Position numbers and translations under genes: made by a program
Part shown: one piece after another, positions 22,917 to 33,331 of the stretch
Numbering within the stretch: the first letter of the stretch is position 1
Layout: every line of letters begins with the position of its first letter
The notes under the pieces: generated by a model
The model's database searches: none
What the model was told of the DNA's origin: nothing
The model's input: the letters and a program-made list of their open reading frames with translations, nothing else
Assembly (NCBI GenBank): GCA_020536535.1
Contig: JAHLWZ010000902.1
Coordinates: forward strand, 1 to 53,247
Source of the DNA: Pelomyxa schiedti
Taxonomy: Eukaryota; Evosea; Pelobiontida; Pelomyxidae
Length of the DNA: 53,247 nucleotides
Direction of reading: 5' to 3'

Positions 22917-25835
22917 ATGTCAGCATTTGAAGGTACCGCGCGTCGGTCGTTGATCGTAGATCGTAGATGACTCGAAACAAACATGCCAAACAGAATTGGG
23001 AGTGCTGCCTGAGTTGATTAAGGCCGTGGAGGAACAGGAGTGGTTTCTGCCCACGCCGATTCAGTCTGATGCCATTCCACTCATTTTAGGAGGCGGTGAT
23101 GTGTTGGCTGTATGTTCCGTTCTTATTTTTTTACACTGGCATCTTAAGGTTTTTTAGGCTGCTGAAACGGGCTCTGGTAAAACAGGAGTGCGTGACATCT
23201 TGAATCTTTATCCTATGAATAATAATAATAATAAAAAGGCCTTCGCACTACCTGTTATCCAAATTGTGTGGGAGGAACTAAGAAATGTTGCCAAAGGAAA
23301 GAACTCCACAACGGCATCTAGTATGTCCAATTTCTTCCCTCTTTTGCCTTGACTCATGCTTGGTCACAGGTACTGCAATTTCTATTGAGCTAAGTCCGAC
23401 GGATAAAGACCCAGGCATACAGATACAAGGAGGTGTAACTGCTTCAGCGTACACAAATTCCTGGTGTGGTGGAAGAGCCTCAATTGGCGTTCTGCGAGGT
23501 TTCAACCTTAGGATTTTTAGACTGCCGGTTTACCTGTTTTAGGCAAGCACTACTACGAAGTGCATATCATCCATGTCGGTAATGCAGGTCTAGCTCGTGT
23601 TGGGTGGTCCACAGGTGCTGCGCGGTATGATCTTGGAACAGACCAGTTCGGATATGGCTTTGGAGGAACAGGAAGAAAATCCAACTGCCGGTATGCATAC
23701 TTCCACTTCTGGTGGTCTCACTCTGTCAAGTAATTTTGATCCCTATGGGCAACCCTTTGGCATAAGTGATGTCATTGGGTGTTATGCAGACCTGGATTCT
23801 GGAGTTATAGGCTTTACCAAAAATGGTACCTGCTACTTTCACCTTTCTTTCACCCTTAGCACAAGCAGGTAGTGATCTGGGCAGGGCTTTTACTGTTCCC
23901 CCAAATATTCTGAGACAGGGACTCTATCCAGCGATTTGTCTTAAGGTAGTACTGCCAATAAATCCCAGCAGTTAAAGAAATTTATGTAGAATGTGCAAGT
24001 GTCACTCCACTTTGGAGACAGCTGCAGCCCCCTTACATTCCCAGTTCCACCTGGCTTCACTCCTGTGGCAGGTGCAAATCCTGGGGACACAAGTCTGGCC
24101 AATGCTAACCTTTCTTCATCTCAAGGGTACGAAGCACATGGAATTCCAATGTTCTTAACCCTTCCTCAGACGAGCTCCCGTATGTCTCATTCTGGAACCA
24201 TCCTGGGAACTTGCAGAGCAAACCCACAAATCAATAAGTAGTTTTACCAAATATTTACCTCCGCCATCTCTGGAAATGGCTTTGCTGATTGGAGGAGTCT
24301 CCATTCAAAGCCAGGCTCAGGTGTGCATGTGAGTAGATTTGTTAGAGGTGCACCTTTCATTTACCCTTACACAGGCTCTTGCAAATGGTGTTGATATTGT
24401 TACTGGAACTCCTGGGCGTATTGATGGTGTGAGACTCAAAGTCAATATGAGCTTCTTTTAATGCAGCTACAGCATTTGTGAGTGACGGGAAACTATCCCT
24501 TTCCAACATCAGATTCTTGGTTTTGGATGAGGCTGACAACCTTGTTGCTAATAATATTGAAATTATACAAAACGTGCATGCCAAGATTCCCAAGACAAAA
24601 TTACAAGCAAGTCTCTGGTTTGATTTTTCCTAATTTAACTTCTCATTTTTAGGTTTTAATGTTTTCTGCAACTCTTCACTCTGAGGAAATAAAGCAAGCA
24701 GCACAAACTATGTGCCGGTTTCCAACATGGGTGGACCTAAAAGGAAAAGACTCTGTACCAACTGTATGATATTTATTTGGACTTCATAGGCAAACATCTT
24801 TAAGACAGTTGACCATGCTGTGGTCTACATTAATCCCGACAAACCACCTAAAAACCTTGTCTCCCATCAGATTACAACAGATGGAATGCATGGAGGTTGT
24901 TAGGACCTGCCCTTCTTCTCATCTCATCAACAAATTCCAGGAGTAGTACGCGATTTAGCTGAGTCAAAGTCTCACTCCACCAAATTACTAAAAGCCAAAG
25001 TACTTCTCAAAGTAATTGATGCCTTTAAGATGAGTCAGTGCATAGTCTTCTGCAGAACAAAGGTAAAAGACCTCATACAGAACCTTCGTTAAACACTTCC
25101 AGATTGACTGCGATAATTTGGAAAATTTCCTACTTACTGTTGGTGGAGGCAAAAGACGTACTTTTTCCTCTCTGTGGATAGTGCCTTAACCATAATTAGA
25201 TGTGCCAAGTCGTGGAGAGAGTGACTTTGGCCAAGGGGTGTACTCTTGTGTCGTTGTCCACGCTGATCGTCCACCAGCGGAAAGACAAACGAACTTACAT
25301 TCATTCAAGAGTGGGGAGGTGAGGTTTTTGATTACAACAGATCTTGGGGCGAGAGGTATTGATATAAGTGAGGTGCCTTATGTTATAAGTAAGTCCATTC
25401 TCTTCGCCAATAAACTTCACGCTTCTATTAGACTATACTCTTCCCGATAAACCGGAGGATTACATACATAGAGTGGGGCGAGTAGGGAGAGCTGACAGAA
25501 TGGGTTTGGCAATATCTTTGGTTTCCACTTGCCCCGAAAAGGTTTCCCATCTCTTCAAGGTTTTTTTTTAAATCAAACCAACCACCTAAAAAAGGTATGG
25601 TATCACACATGTCCAAGTAAAGGAAAATCTTGCGGCAATCGAGCGCTACGCGATGAAGGAGGATGTGCCATTTGGTGGAATGAGCCTGAGTACTGGAGTG
25701 TATGTCCAAAGTAACTTTCCTTTCTCTAAAACTCGCTAGTCCATACAACAAAGATTGGGAATGACAGTGCCCCAGCTGGATGATAACTTTCAACTACCAA
25801 GCGCCGCGGTACCTCCCAATACTGTTATTAAATAA
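22917..25835 (+). CDS. DDX1: DDX1 DEAD-box RNA helicase with SPRY insert
   Basis: About seventeen exons rebuild a DDX1 orthologue end to end. Start MSAFE joins [14 protein letters not shown]; then Q-motif region [20 protein letters not shown], Walker [14 protein letters not shown], the SPRY insert ([53 protein letters not shown]), [14 protein letters not shown], motif II VLDEAD, motif III FSATLHS, IVFCRTK, GARGID and motif [19 protein letters not shown]. The DDX1-specific tail [18 protein letters not shown] ends at TAA 25833-25835. Known DDX1 works in tRNA ligation complexes and RNA repair. Oddities: motif Ia reads PSWELA instead of PSRELA (TGG at 24204-24206), and the intron 24607-24652 has a GC donor. 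Confidence 0.93.
24607..24652 (+). other. GC-AG intron in the DDX1 gene
   Basis: The donor reads CAA|GCAAGT and the acceptor TTTTTAG. Removal of these 46 nt joins PKTKLQ to [10 protein letters not shown], exactly as in other DDX1 proteins. No GT near this point would keep the frame. Confidence 0.85.
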
Positions 25836-26079
25836 CCAACAAAACCCCAGAGCACCGAACGGTATGGACAGCGAAGAGGAGAGGAAAATACTTTTGTGTC
25901 ACATTCTGGAGAAATAAGAGACAAAGTAACACAGCTTGCTACCCTAGAAGACAGTGTACAGCTCAATTTTTGGAGCCTGAAAGGAGCGTTTCGATTTTGA
26001 CACCTTCCCAAACTTCTTTTGAAAGCAAAGACTTTGAATTGGTTTTGTTATTTTTATGTCTCGGCACATAACTTGTTTG

Positions 26080-27800
26080 TTACCATGAATACTTGCCCTC
26101 GTCCTCTCCAGGGTTTGCCAAGAGTGTATGTCCTCTTTTGTTTGTGTTTGTGACTGTGACTTTGTTGCTATGACCAGTTTTTTTGTCTGAAGCAGTAACA
26201 TCAAGAGCTCCATCTGTATTGATGCAGAATTTAACATTGATGTGCGGGTCACCTTTGGGTGCTGGTGGAATTCCTGAGAGAGAGAACTTCCCGAGTAAAG
26301 TACAGTTTTTTGTCAGGGTTTCCTCACCTTCGTACACTTTTATTGTCACAGTTGGTTGATTGTCCTCAAAAGTTGAGAATATCTGTGTGCGATTGGTTGG
26401 AAGCAAAGTGTTCTTTCTAATCAGAGGGGTCATTACGCCACCGGCAGTTTCAATTCCCAGTGTGTGGGGCGTGACATCAACCAACAGCATTTCGATGAGT
26501 TGGGGGTTATGGATCCCAGAGAGAATAGCAGCCTCCAGTGCGGCCCCATATGCGGCAGAATCTGGAGCCATAATGGTGAGTTCACTACTAGTAAAGAATT
26601 CTTGTAGCATTTGCTGCACTTTGGGAATGCGAGATGATCCACCAACCAGAATGACATCATTGATGGAGGTTTTAGAATATTGACTTTCCTGAAGAACTTT
26701 CTCGACCACTCCAAAGATCGATTTGAAGAGATCAGCGTTCAAATCCTCAAACTTGGCTCTTGTCATCGTGGTGTGGTAGTCCACATCCTCAAACAGCTTA
26801 TCTAATTCAATGGATACTTGCACTTGTGATGACAGAGCCCTCTTGGCTCTCTCACATGCCATAAACAATCTTCGCATTGACTTGGTGCTTCCGGTTAAAT
26901 CTCCGTTGTATCTCATCTGAAAATCTTTGTCTATAGAATGGTGGACCATTGCGTCAAAGTCCACGCCGCCGATATGAGAATCACCAGAAGTGGAATTGAC
27001 TTCAATGACGCCATTCTCAGTTACCATTATTGATGCATCAAACGTGCCTCCTCCCAAGTGAAAAACCAGAGAAATGTTCTCTCGTAAACTCGGATTTTGA
27101 AAACAGTATGCCATGCCCACAGCAGAGGTCTCATTAAGTATCCTAATCACGCGAAGTCCTGCAATTTTGCATGCATTTTTAATTGCCTGCCTCTGAAAGT
27201 CACAGAAGCACGAAGGACAACTAAATTCGTTTAGAAGTTCGGCACATGTTGCCAACCCAAAAAAAAAAAAAAAAAAAAAGCAAAGAAAACGGGAAACAAG
27301 AAAAAACCCACGTAACTACGGCATCCCTGACGGGCGTTCCCAGAAATTCTTGGCGCCATTCGTTTCAACTTTGCAACGAGAACCGCGCAAATTTCTTCCG
27401 GCCACACAGCCCCGTCCGCATCACCTTGTCCTGGCGTTCCCACAATTCCATTCGCAGCCTCCACCGCCGCCGCCTCCTCCGGCAGCAACCCAACGGCAGC
27501 CTCGTCGCCCCGCCTCACAACGGCGAGGAGCCGCCTCCGGCCGTAGTCGGCGGCGTGGGGGTCGTCGTACGCGCGCCCCATCAGGCGCTTGATGTCGTGC
27601 ACGACCAGGTCGCACGGCCCCCACTCGTCCAGGCCCGCCAACGCCCTGCACCCGACGCCGCCGCTCGACCGCGTGAGGGCAACGCACGAGGACGTCGACG
27701 GCGAGCCACGGTTCATGACAACCTGAGGCCCGTCGCCCTGCCACACGGCCACGCGCGAGTCTGTGGTGCCGAGATCGATGCCGATCGCGGCCGGTTGGTT
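26080..27800 (-). CDS. Divergent Hsp70-like ATPase, possibly decaying
   Basis: An Hsp70 nucleotide-binding domain followed by the beta-sandwich substrate domain: IGIDLGTTDSRVAVWQGD, VHDIKRLMGRAYDDP, FLGTPVRDAVVT spliced to CPSCFCDFQRQAIKNACKIA, LGGGTFDASIM, ILVGGSSRIPKVQQML, LLVDVTPHTLGIE, and a linker-to-sandwich stretch ending EDEGKYSW. Departures from the family: no ATG lies in frame before the first motif; between LVAKLKRMA and EFLGTPVRDA the frame shifts by one base near 27352; the catalytic Asp of DLGGGTFD is His (codon complement at 27058-27060); and the helical lid and EEVD tail are missing. The long open body suggests selection until recently, or a specialised binder. The intron contains a 21-base A-run (27259-27279). 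First exon very GC-rich. Confidence 0.8.
27259..27279. repeat. Homopolymer A(21)
   Basis: A run of 21 A on the plus strand, serving as the pyrimidine-like T-tract inside the Hsp70-like gene's intron on the minus strand. Confidence 0.95.
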
Positions 27801-28089
27801 TGTGCTGCCGCTCGTGGTCGGTTTGTTCCGTGTTTGTTGTCTTGCCCTCCCACAATGAAGGACCCTGTGGCTGAAGTCTCCCAGAAGGTACGGGATTGAC
27901 TGGACCCATTGAAGCCTCAATTAAAGAAGCCCGACAACTGAAACTGAGCTTGGGCACATGCTCATAAGTCTTCGACCTCCTTCGATTGCAAGTCCGTCCC
28001 CGGGGTCGGAATCCTTTTTACGGTCAAAGCCAAGGAAACCTAGTTTGGCACCAAGTTTTTTACCTTCTAATTTTACATAAAACATGGGT

Positions 28090-31000
28090 TCAGGTTTTTG
28101 TTGAGGCTTTGGGCCGTGGTGTGGGCACAACGGGTGTTGTTGCAGTCACTTTTGCTCTGAACGATGTGGTTGGGGCTGATGCTGCCGGCTGCGTTATTGC
28201 GGCTGATGATGTGAGGGTGCTATCACCGCTGCTCGCCGGTGTGCTTGCGGAAGAAGTCGTGGGACTAGGGGTGCTGGCAGTACTAGCTGTTGCTTGTGGT
28301 GCAGTGATAGGCTCGGTGGGAGTTGCCGTTGAAGCTGGGGTTGGTGTTGGTGGTGTTGTTGTGATTGGCTGTGGGTCAGGTGTGGATACTTGTGGTGTGG
28401 TTGAGGGCGAAGGAGAGGAGGGTGCGGCTGTTGGGGTGGGTATTGACACCGTTGTGATTAGTGTGGTTGTTGCTGATGCGGCTGGCTGCTGTGGCTTGGT
28501 TGGGGTGCTTGGGGGAGGCGAATCTGTGAGTGAAGGTGTTTTCGAGGAGTGTGAAGAATGCGAGGCTTTCGAGGAGGAGTGCGGCCTGGACGATGAGGCG
28601 TGCGCCGAGTGTGAAGAATGGGAAGAGCGGATGGGAGTACTGGCCGGTGCTGTCACTACTGTAGACATTGTAACTGTGGTGGATGTTGTAACTGTTGTGG
28701 AAGTTGTCACTGTGGCAGGGGAAGCGGGTGGAACTTCGGGTGATTGGGCATTGCTTGCTGAGGCCGGTGAACTAGAGGCCGCTGGTGAGGGGGACGGTGA
28801 CGGTGATGGTGCCTTGATTAGACCGGAAGAACCAGAGAGTTTTAGTGAATCAGAGCCATCACCCTTGGTGGGTGTTTCTGGTGTTGCAGCTTTGAGAGGT
28901 GTCCTTAATCCACCAGTTCTTTGGGATGTCAACGGAGAGGAACCAGGAGGTTGGGGGTTGGGTATTTCTGCAACTGCCTCTGATTGAGACAAGACAGTTT
29001 GTGCGGATTGTAGTGGCGAAGGCATAGTTGGTGGCAGCCTCCCATGTGTCTCCTTATAAAGTGCCGCACTGATTATGCTTGAAAACCACTCGTCAGACCG
29101 TAGTACAGGTGTATTGGTACTGGTGGTTGTACGTCTCGGCTGCTTCATATAAGAATCTGTGGCGCGTTTGGCAATGCCATTGAGAAGGTGTTCAGCTTTG
29201 TCAGTGAGGAGCTTTGGACCTGCTTTCTCAATCACATACCTAAAGTAGTTGAGAACTTGAACATTGTGAGATCGTAATGGGACTACTTCATATCCAGGAC
29301 TAGCTGATGCAAGCCTTCCTGATGAAGTAAAACATTTCTTTGCCAAAATTTGTTCTTGGGGTCGGACATATGAAGTGCCATTTGTTCAATAACTCCAGAA
29401 ACAAGTGGGGCCACCCAATTACTGTGCAAGGTACTGTTTGGAGAACAATAATAAGTTATAAAGTATTACTTGCTTTTTTAGACCTCGAAATTTTTGATGA
29501 TAGGGCCGATATATAGCTGAATAGCCTCACAAACTTTGGCGTTGGTTCAGAGGGTTGCTTTTTGCGTTGTGTGTAATCAGTGTTGGGCCAATCAAGAGCA
29601 TCTTCTTCATTGTTGACGAGATCGCCACCTCTTCGGATGAAGAATGAGAGCATGACGCTGTCCTTAAGCACACAGATTTCGTCATACAATCGAGCAGCAT
29701 TGCAACAGGAGGAACTCAGACGTTTTTCTATCTTATACCAGAAAAGAAGACACACGAGAAAAGGTTAGTTCTAATCATTTTTTGAGCCATTGTACTAAAT
29801 ATCATCTTTATTTATCTAATACCTGTGCTTCCAAACGAGGAACAACAGTTTCAACAAAGTATGCACAGTTTGATATCATAAGAAGTAAAGTATCATCTTT
29901 TAACGACTTTCTTTCTGTCATGGCGGAGCATATTTCCCCAGTATAACGCGTTAAAGACGCGATTAACACTGACATGACTGCATGCAGGTATTCTGGTTCC
30001 AGGATATAACACATGGAATTCACAAATTCCTTAATGTGATAATGAAGCAGAACCTGGCCACTTGAATGAGGGGTTATCTACAAAACTGATGAAACACACA
30101 GCACTTTGAGAGACTTGGACTGTCAAATGCTGAACTGCTGAAGCGGACAGTGGGACAATAGGAGACATTGCCTCTGTTGTTATTGGCTGAACGCGAGAAA
30201 TCCATCTATGAACACATTAAGACATCACCACTTTTGAAAGAGCTCACTGGTCTTCATCAAATAGTTTTGCTGATAAAATCTGCAATCGGTGTCCACAAGA
30301 AAAAATAGCAGTATGAAGCCGTGGAGATATCTGGTGATTGCTTAGCAAATAAAGTAAAAGTTTTTTTTTCCCTCAGCCAACCTTTTGGTTCAAGAAAAAT
30401 GTAAGAGACAAATCGTCAGGAAGCAAAGTTTGGCAGTGAAAGACAGCTTTCTGAATGCACTCACCAATTACTCTAAAATCCTCAGAATAAAACACGCGGT
30501 GATTGAACACTTCTGCAAAATTCTCAACTTGCGCTGCTGCCCACATCACAAATGCTGCCCAAACTATCAACAAAGGAAAAAAAAGAATTAAAACCGTACC
30601 AGACATCATATTTGCATCAGCACTGAAAACAGACATATAGTCAGAGTAGGCGTTCCTGATGTGCCCAAAGACTACTTGGGCAAGTTCGTTGACATGTCTA
30701 CACAAGTCTCCATCGTATTTAATTTTTTGGATCTCCTACCCACAATTTTAATCTGAGAGTTTTGTATTCACTTTGAGGTACCCTGTGTAATAGTAACGTG
30801 CGGGTTTCCAGGAAAGTTTCTTTTGCTCGCTCTTTTAAAGTCAGTCTAACAAGTAGAAGCATTGCTTTCCTAGCCTGTGAAGGTGGAAAGGAAGGATTTG
30901 CTAAATCCTTGCTGATGTGCTCAGCCAGTTCCTGTTGTCAATAAGGTTTCTGAAGTAATAGCATTATTCACGCACATTTATCTTGTTGGCAATATCCCTC

Positions 31001-31916
31001 TTTATAGGGTGCCCTTGCAATGCTTCGTCCAACAGTTTATCTGTTTGGAACAGTGAAGTGGCACGTGAATGCATATCAACGGCCTCCGAAAAATTCCGCT
31101 GTGCCATCAGAATTTCCAACTCTTCAGGCACTTCAAGCAACCAGCGAATGTTGTTGGTCATCTGCTCGCGCCTTTGTTGCTTTCGCTGGGCACGATTTTT
31201 TTGTTCAATGGGGTCCACATTCTGTTGTTGTTGCTTTTGATGTTCTTTTTCAAGTTGCTGTTGTTTTTGTTGCTGTTCAGTACTAGCACGATGAAGGGTG
31301 TCAAGGTTCATGCTGAGAGAGCTGACCAGCTGACGGACTGCATGCATTTCAGTCTAGGGAAAAAAAGTTGACTTACTCCATGCTAAAGAAATTATAACGG
31401 AACAAATATAAAAGAGGAGAAATGAACCTCCAGTGTTGATATTTCCTTTGACGAGGTGATGAACCTATGGAATTGCGTTGTCAAAAGGAAAACTTCACAA
31501 TTAACGCCTTCTCAGGAGTCATACATATGATAGTTGTTGTACACGTTGGCCTTGAGCTGCTCGGCTATTTCCACTTTTTTCCTCAGCAGCTCCCTCAGCT
31601 TGGCTCGCGCCGCCTCCTCGCCGCCCTCCGCAAACAGCTCCCGCGCGTACGCCTCCCCCGAGAACTCCGCCTCGATGTCGAACGGGTCCTGCCGCGCGCC
31701 GGACGGCGCCCCGGCGTTCCCGCTGGTCCGGAACAGGCTCGTCGCCGGCGCCGCCACCGCCGCCATGGCCCCCGCCGTTGTGCTCGCCACCGTGGTCACC
31801 GCGCTCGCCGTCGTGCTCGCCACCGCTGTGACCGCACCGGCAGTCCCGCTCGCCACGGCCGAAACAGCGCTCACTGTCCCGCTCGCCACTGCCGACACCG
31901 CGTTCACCGCAAACAT
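28090..31916 (-). CDS. EXOC8: Exocyst subunit Exo84 (EXOC8)
   Basis: A long multi-exon gene. Identification rests on the N-terminal Vps51/Exo84/COG1 module rebuilt across introns: FSGEAYARELF, LKANVYNNYHM joined to FITSSKEISTLE then TEMHAVRQLVSSLSMNL; next NIRWLLEVPEELEILMAQRN; then EIQKIKYDGDLCRHVNELAQ, VFGHIRNAYSDYMSVFSAD, FRVIGECIQKAV, LPDDLSLTF, and ISNCAYFVETVVPRLEAQ, all in the order of Exo84. Exo84 is part of the octameric exocyst that tethers secretory vesicles to the plasma membrane. Unusual: before the module lies an Ala/Val/Thr/Ser repeat of about twelve residues (AVSAVASGTAG type) over residues 5-55, and after it a very long Ser/Thr/Pro-rich tail (about 28090-29000) ending RPKASTKT. 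Start ATG at 31916 follows an A-rich leader. An alternative 3' exon to about 27921 is possible. Confidence 0.82.
31745..31916 (-). repeat. In-frame Ala/Val/Thr/Ser repeat at the Exo84 N terminus
   Basis: Four or five degenerate copies of a 36-39 nt unit encoding AVxAVAS(G/T)T.. in the first exon. GC-rich. Confidence 0.75.
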
Positions 31917-32056
31917 CGTTGTTCGGTTTGATAGTTTGTTTTGTTTTATTTTGTTTGTTTTTGTTTTAATCGGTTGATCTTAGCGTAAGTGACAATGCTT
32001 CCGGGGATTTAATTTAGTTTTTTTTTTTGTTTGTTTTTCAGGGTGTGGTTTTTGTG

Positions 32057-33095
32057 CTACGGGCCTTGGGCAAGGTATTTTAGAACATTGATGGGTCCAA
32101 CTTCATTGAGTAGCCGCAGTGCTTCCTCATTGCGCACAAAAAAGGAACCACCAAATCCAAGTGAGTTGGTGGGAATGATGTTGAGGTATGACTCGAACTT
32201 TCTGGGCACAACAAACATCCATTGCCGCGTGAGAAGCATGTTATGGCTAATATCGTTCTCTGAAGTGTTCTCTGTTTGGCCCGGAAGTCTTATGCCAAGT
32301 TCACCAAGTGCTGTGTCATATACGGCTTTCAGACACGTGGCAATAGCTGGATCAGCCTCAAACGATACGTATTTCCGCAAGTCCACCAAAGCGTGAGGGA
32401 AAGGCAGACAAGGGATTTTAATTGTTGCAAGAGCCGTGCTAATAGAAGGTAAAGCACTCAATACTGATGAAGCTGCCTGATAAATAAACATTCTTGTATC
32501 TCCCCGTATGATTTGCATGTGCTTGTGACCCTGGCTTGCACCTGACAGTGTACCACAGTTGTAAAATCCAAGAAGTCCACAACTTGTCCCGGAATTGTCA
32601 CCATCAATGGGCAAACAGGACCACAACGCTGCAAAATCGGATTCATCAAGTGGCTCATGTTGAGCACGATACTCAACAGTAGGTAAAACCACATGACCAG
32701 AAGTGATAGGGAACTCCAAAAAAGAAAAAAAGGGGGGAAATGTACAAGAAGGATAAGTTAGCAAGGTTATAATGGCGCGATAAAACAACCTTATTTAGCA
32801 CTATGTTGTGTGTACCCCTCGGTACTTTCCCAATGAGCAATTCAGGCTGCGGCACCATAAACGGGTCGATTACAGGGAAACCTCGGTCACACGCCGGCGT
32901 CGTAGAATCTCCACCCGGTTTTGCGACAACAACGGCGGCAGTGGTCGGATTTACGGGGGTCCTTACAATTACAGTCCAACCATCGGGGCACGGAGATCCG
33001 GCAGCAACCACCAACACCTTTGTTTGCGTTGTTTTGAGTGCGGACGACGAGATCGCACGGCACACGGCTGCATCTACGACTTCGGCCGTCAACAT
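32057..33095 (-). CDS. Ap4A phosphorylase / ATP adenylyltransferase (Apa1/Apa2 type)
   Basis: Two exons with a roughly 90-nt intron joining HNIVLNK to FPITSGHVVLPTVEYRAQHE. The first exon has a basic, Ala/Thr-rich start. The second carries GFYNCGTLSGASQGHKHMQ, the GHT/HIT-superfamily active-site block of yeast-type Ap4A phosphorylases, with the HKH histidines, followed by the C-terminal domain region (ISHNMLLTRQWMFVVPRKF, NSLGFGGSFFVRNEEALRLL). The enzyme cleaves diadenosine tetraphosphate with phosphate to ADP and ATP, or runs in reverse; it is cytosolic in yeast. Predicted length is about 315-320 residues, near the family's usual size. Start ATG 33095, stop complement at 32057-32059. Its start faces the RING gene, so the two may share a promoter region around 33100-33330. 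Confidence 0.87.
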
Positions 33096-33331
33096 TCTTT
33101 TGATAACCTAAGTTGTCTAAACGTCAATTTCCGAATTCGTAGATGGATCTCGAGATCCTAAAAAACCCAAAAATCCAATAAATCATCGTAGTCGAACGAC
33201 CGATCATGAAGAAGGCATTCAAGCACATGAAGACCAAGTCGTCCTCAGGGATACGCAAAGGCATGCAACACACTTCTTTAGTTGTTGCTTTGATTGGCCG
33301 ATTTGCTCCTTTTTCCAACAACACTTTGCAG

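Noticed and set aside
27231-27260. ATG giving MATCAELLNEF as the Hsp70 start
   Set aside because: It lies inside the intron; the join to the upstream exon gives the conserved DAVVT..FQRQA order.
27246-27957. Long open frames on both strands overlapping the Hsp70-like first exon (217 and 178 codons)
   Set aside because: They are Arg/Pro/Ala-rich shadows of a GC-rich exon; only the frame with IGIDLGTT matches a family.
27986-28987. Plus-strand open frame of 333 codons rich in Val/Gly/Glu
   Set aside because: It is the antisense of the Ser/Thr/Pro-rich tail of Exo84; such low-complexity coding leaves the opposite strand open by chance.
31467-31977. Plus-strand frames of 154 and 147 codons opposite the Exo84 first exon
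   Set aside because: Antisense of the Ala/Val repeat; no independent support.
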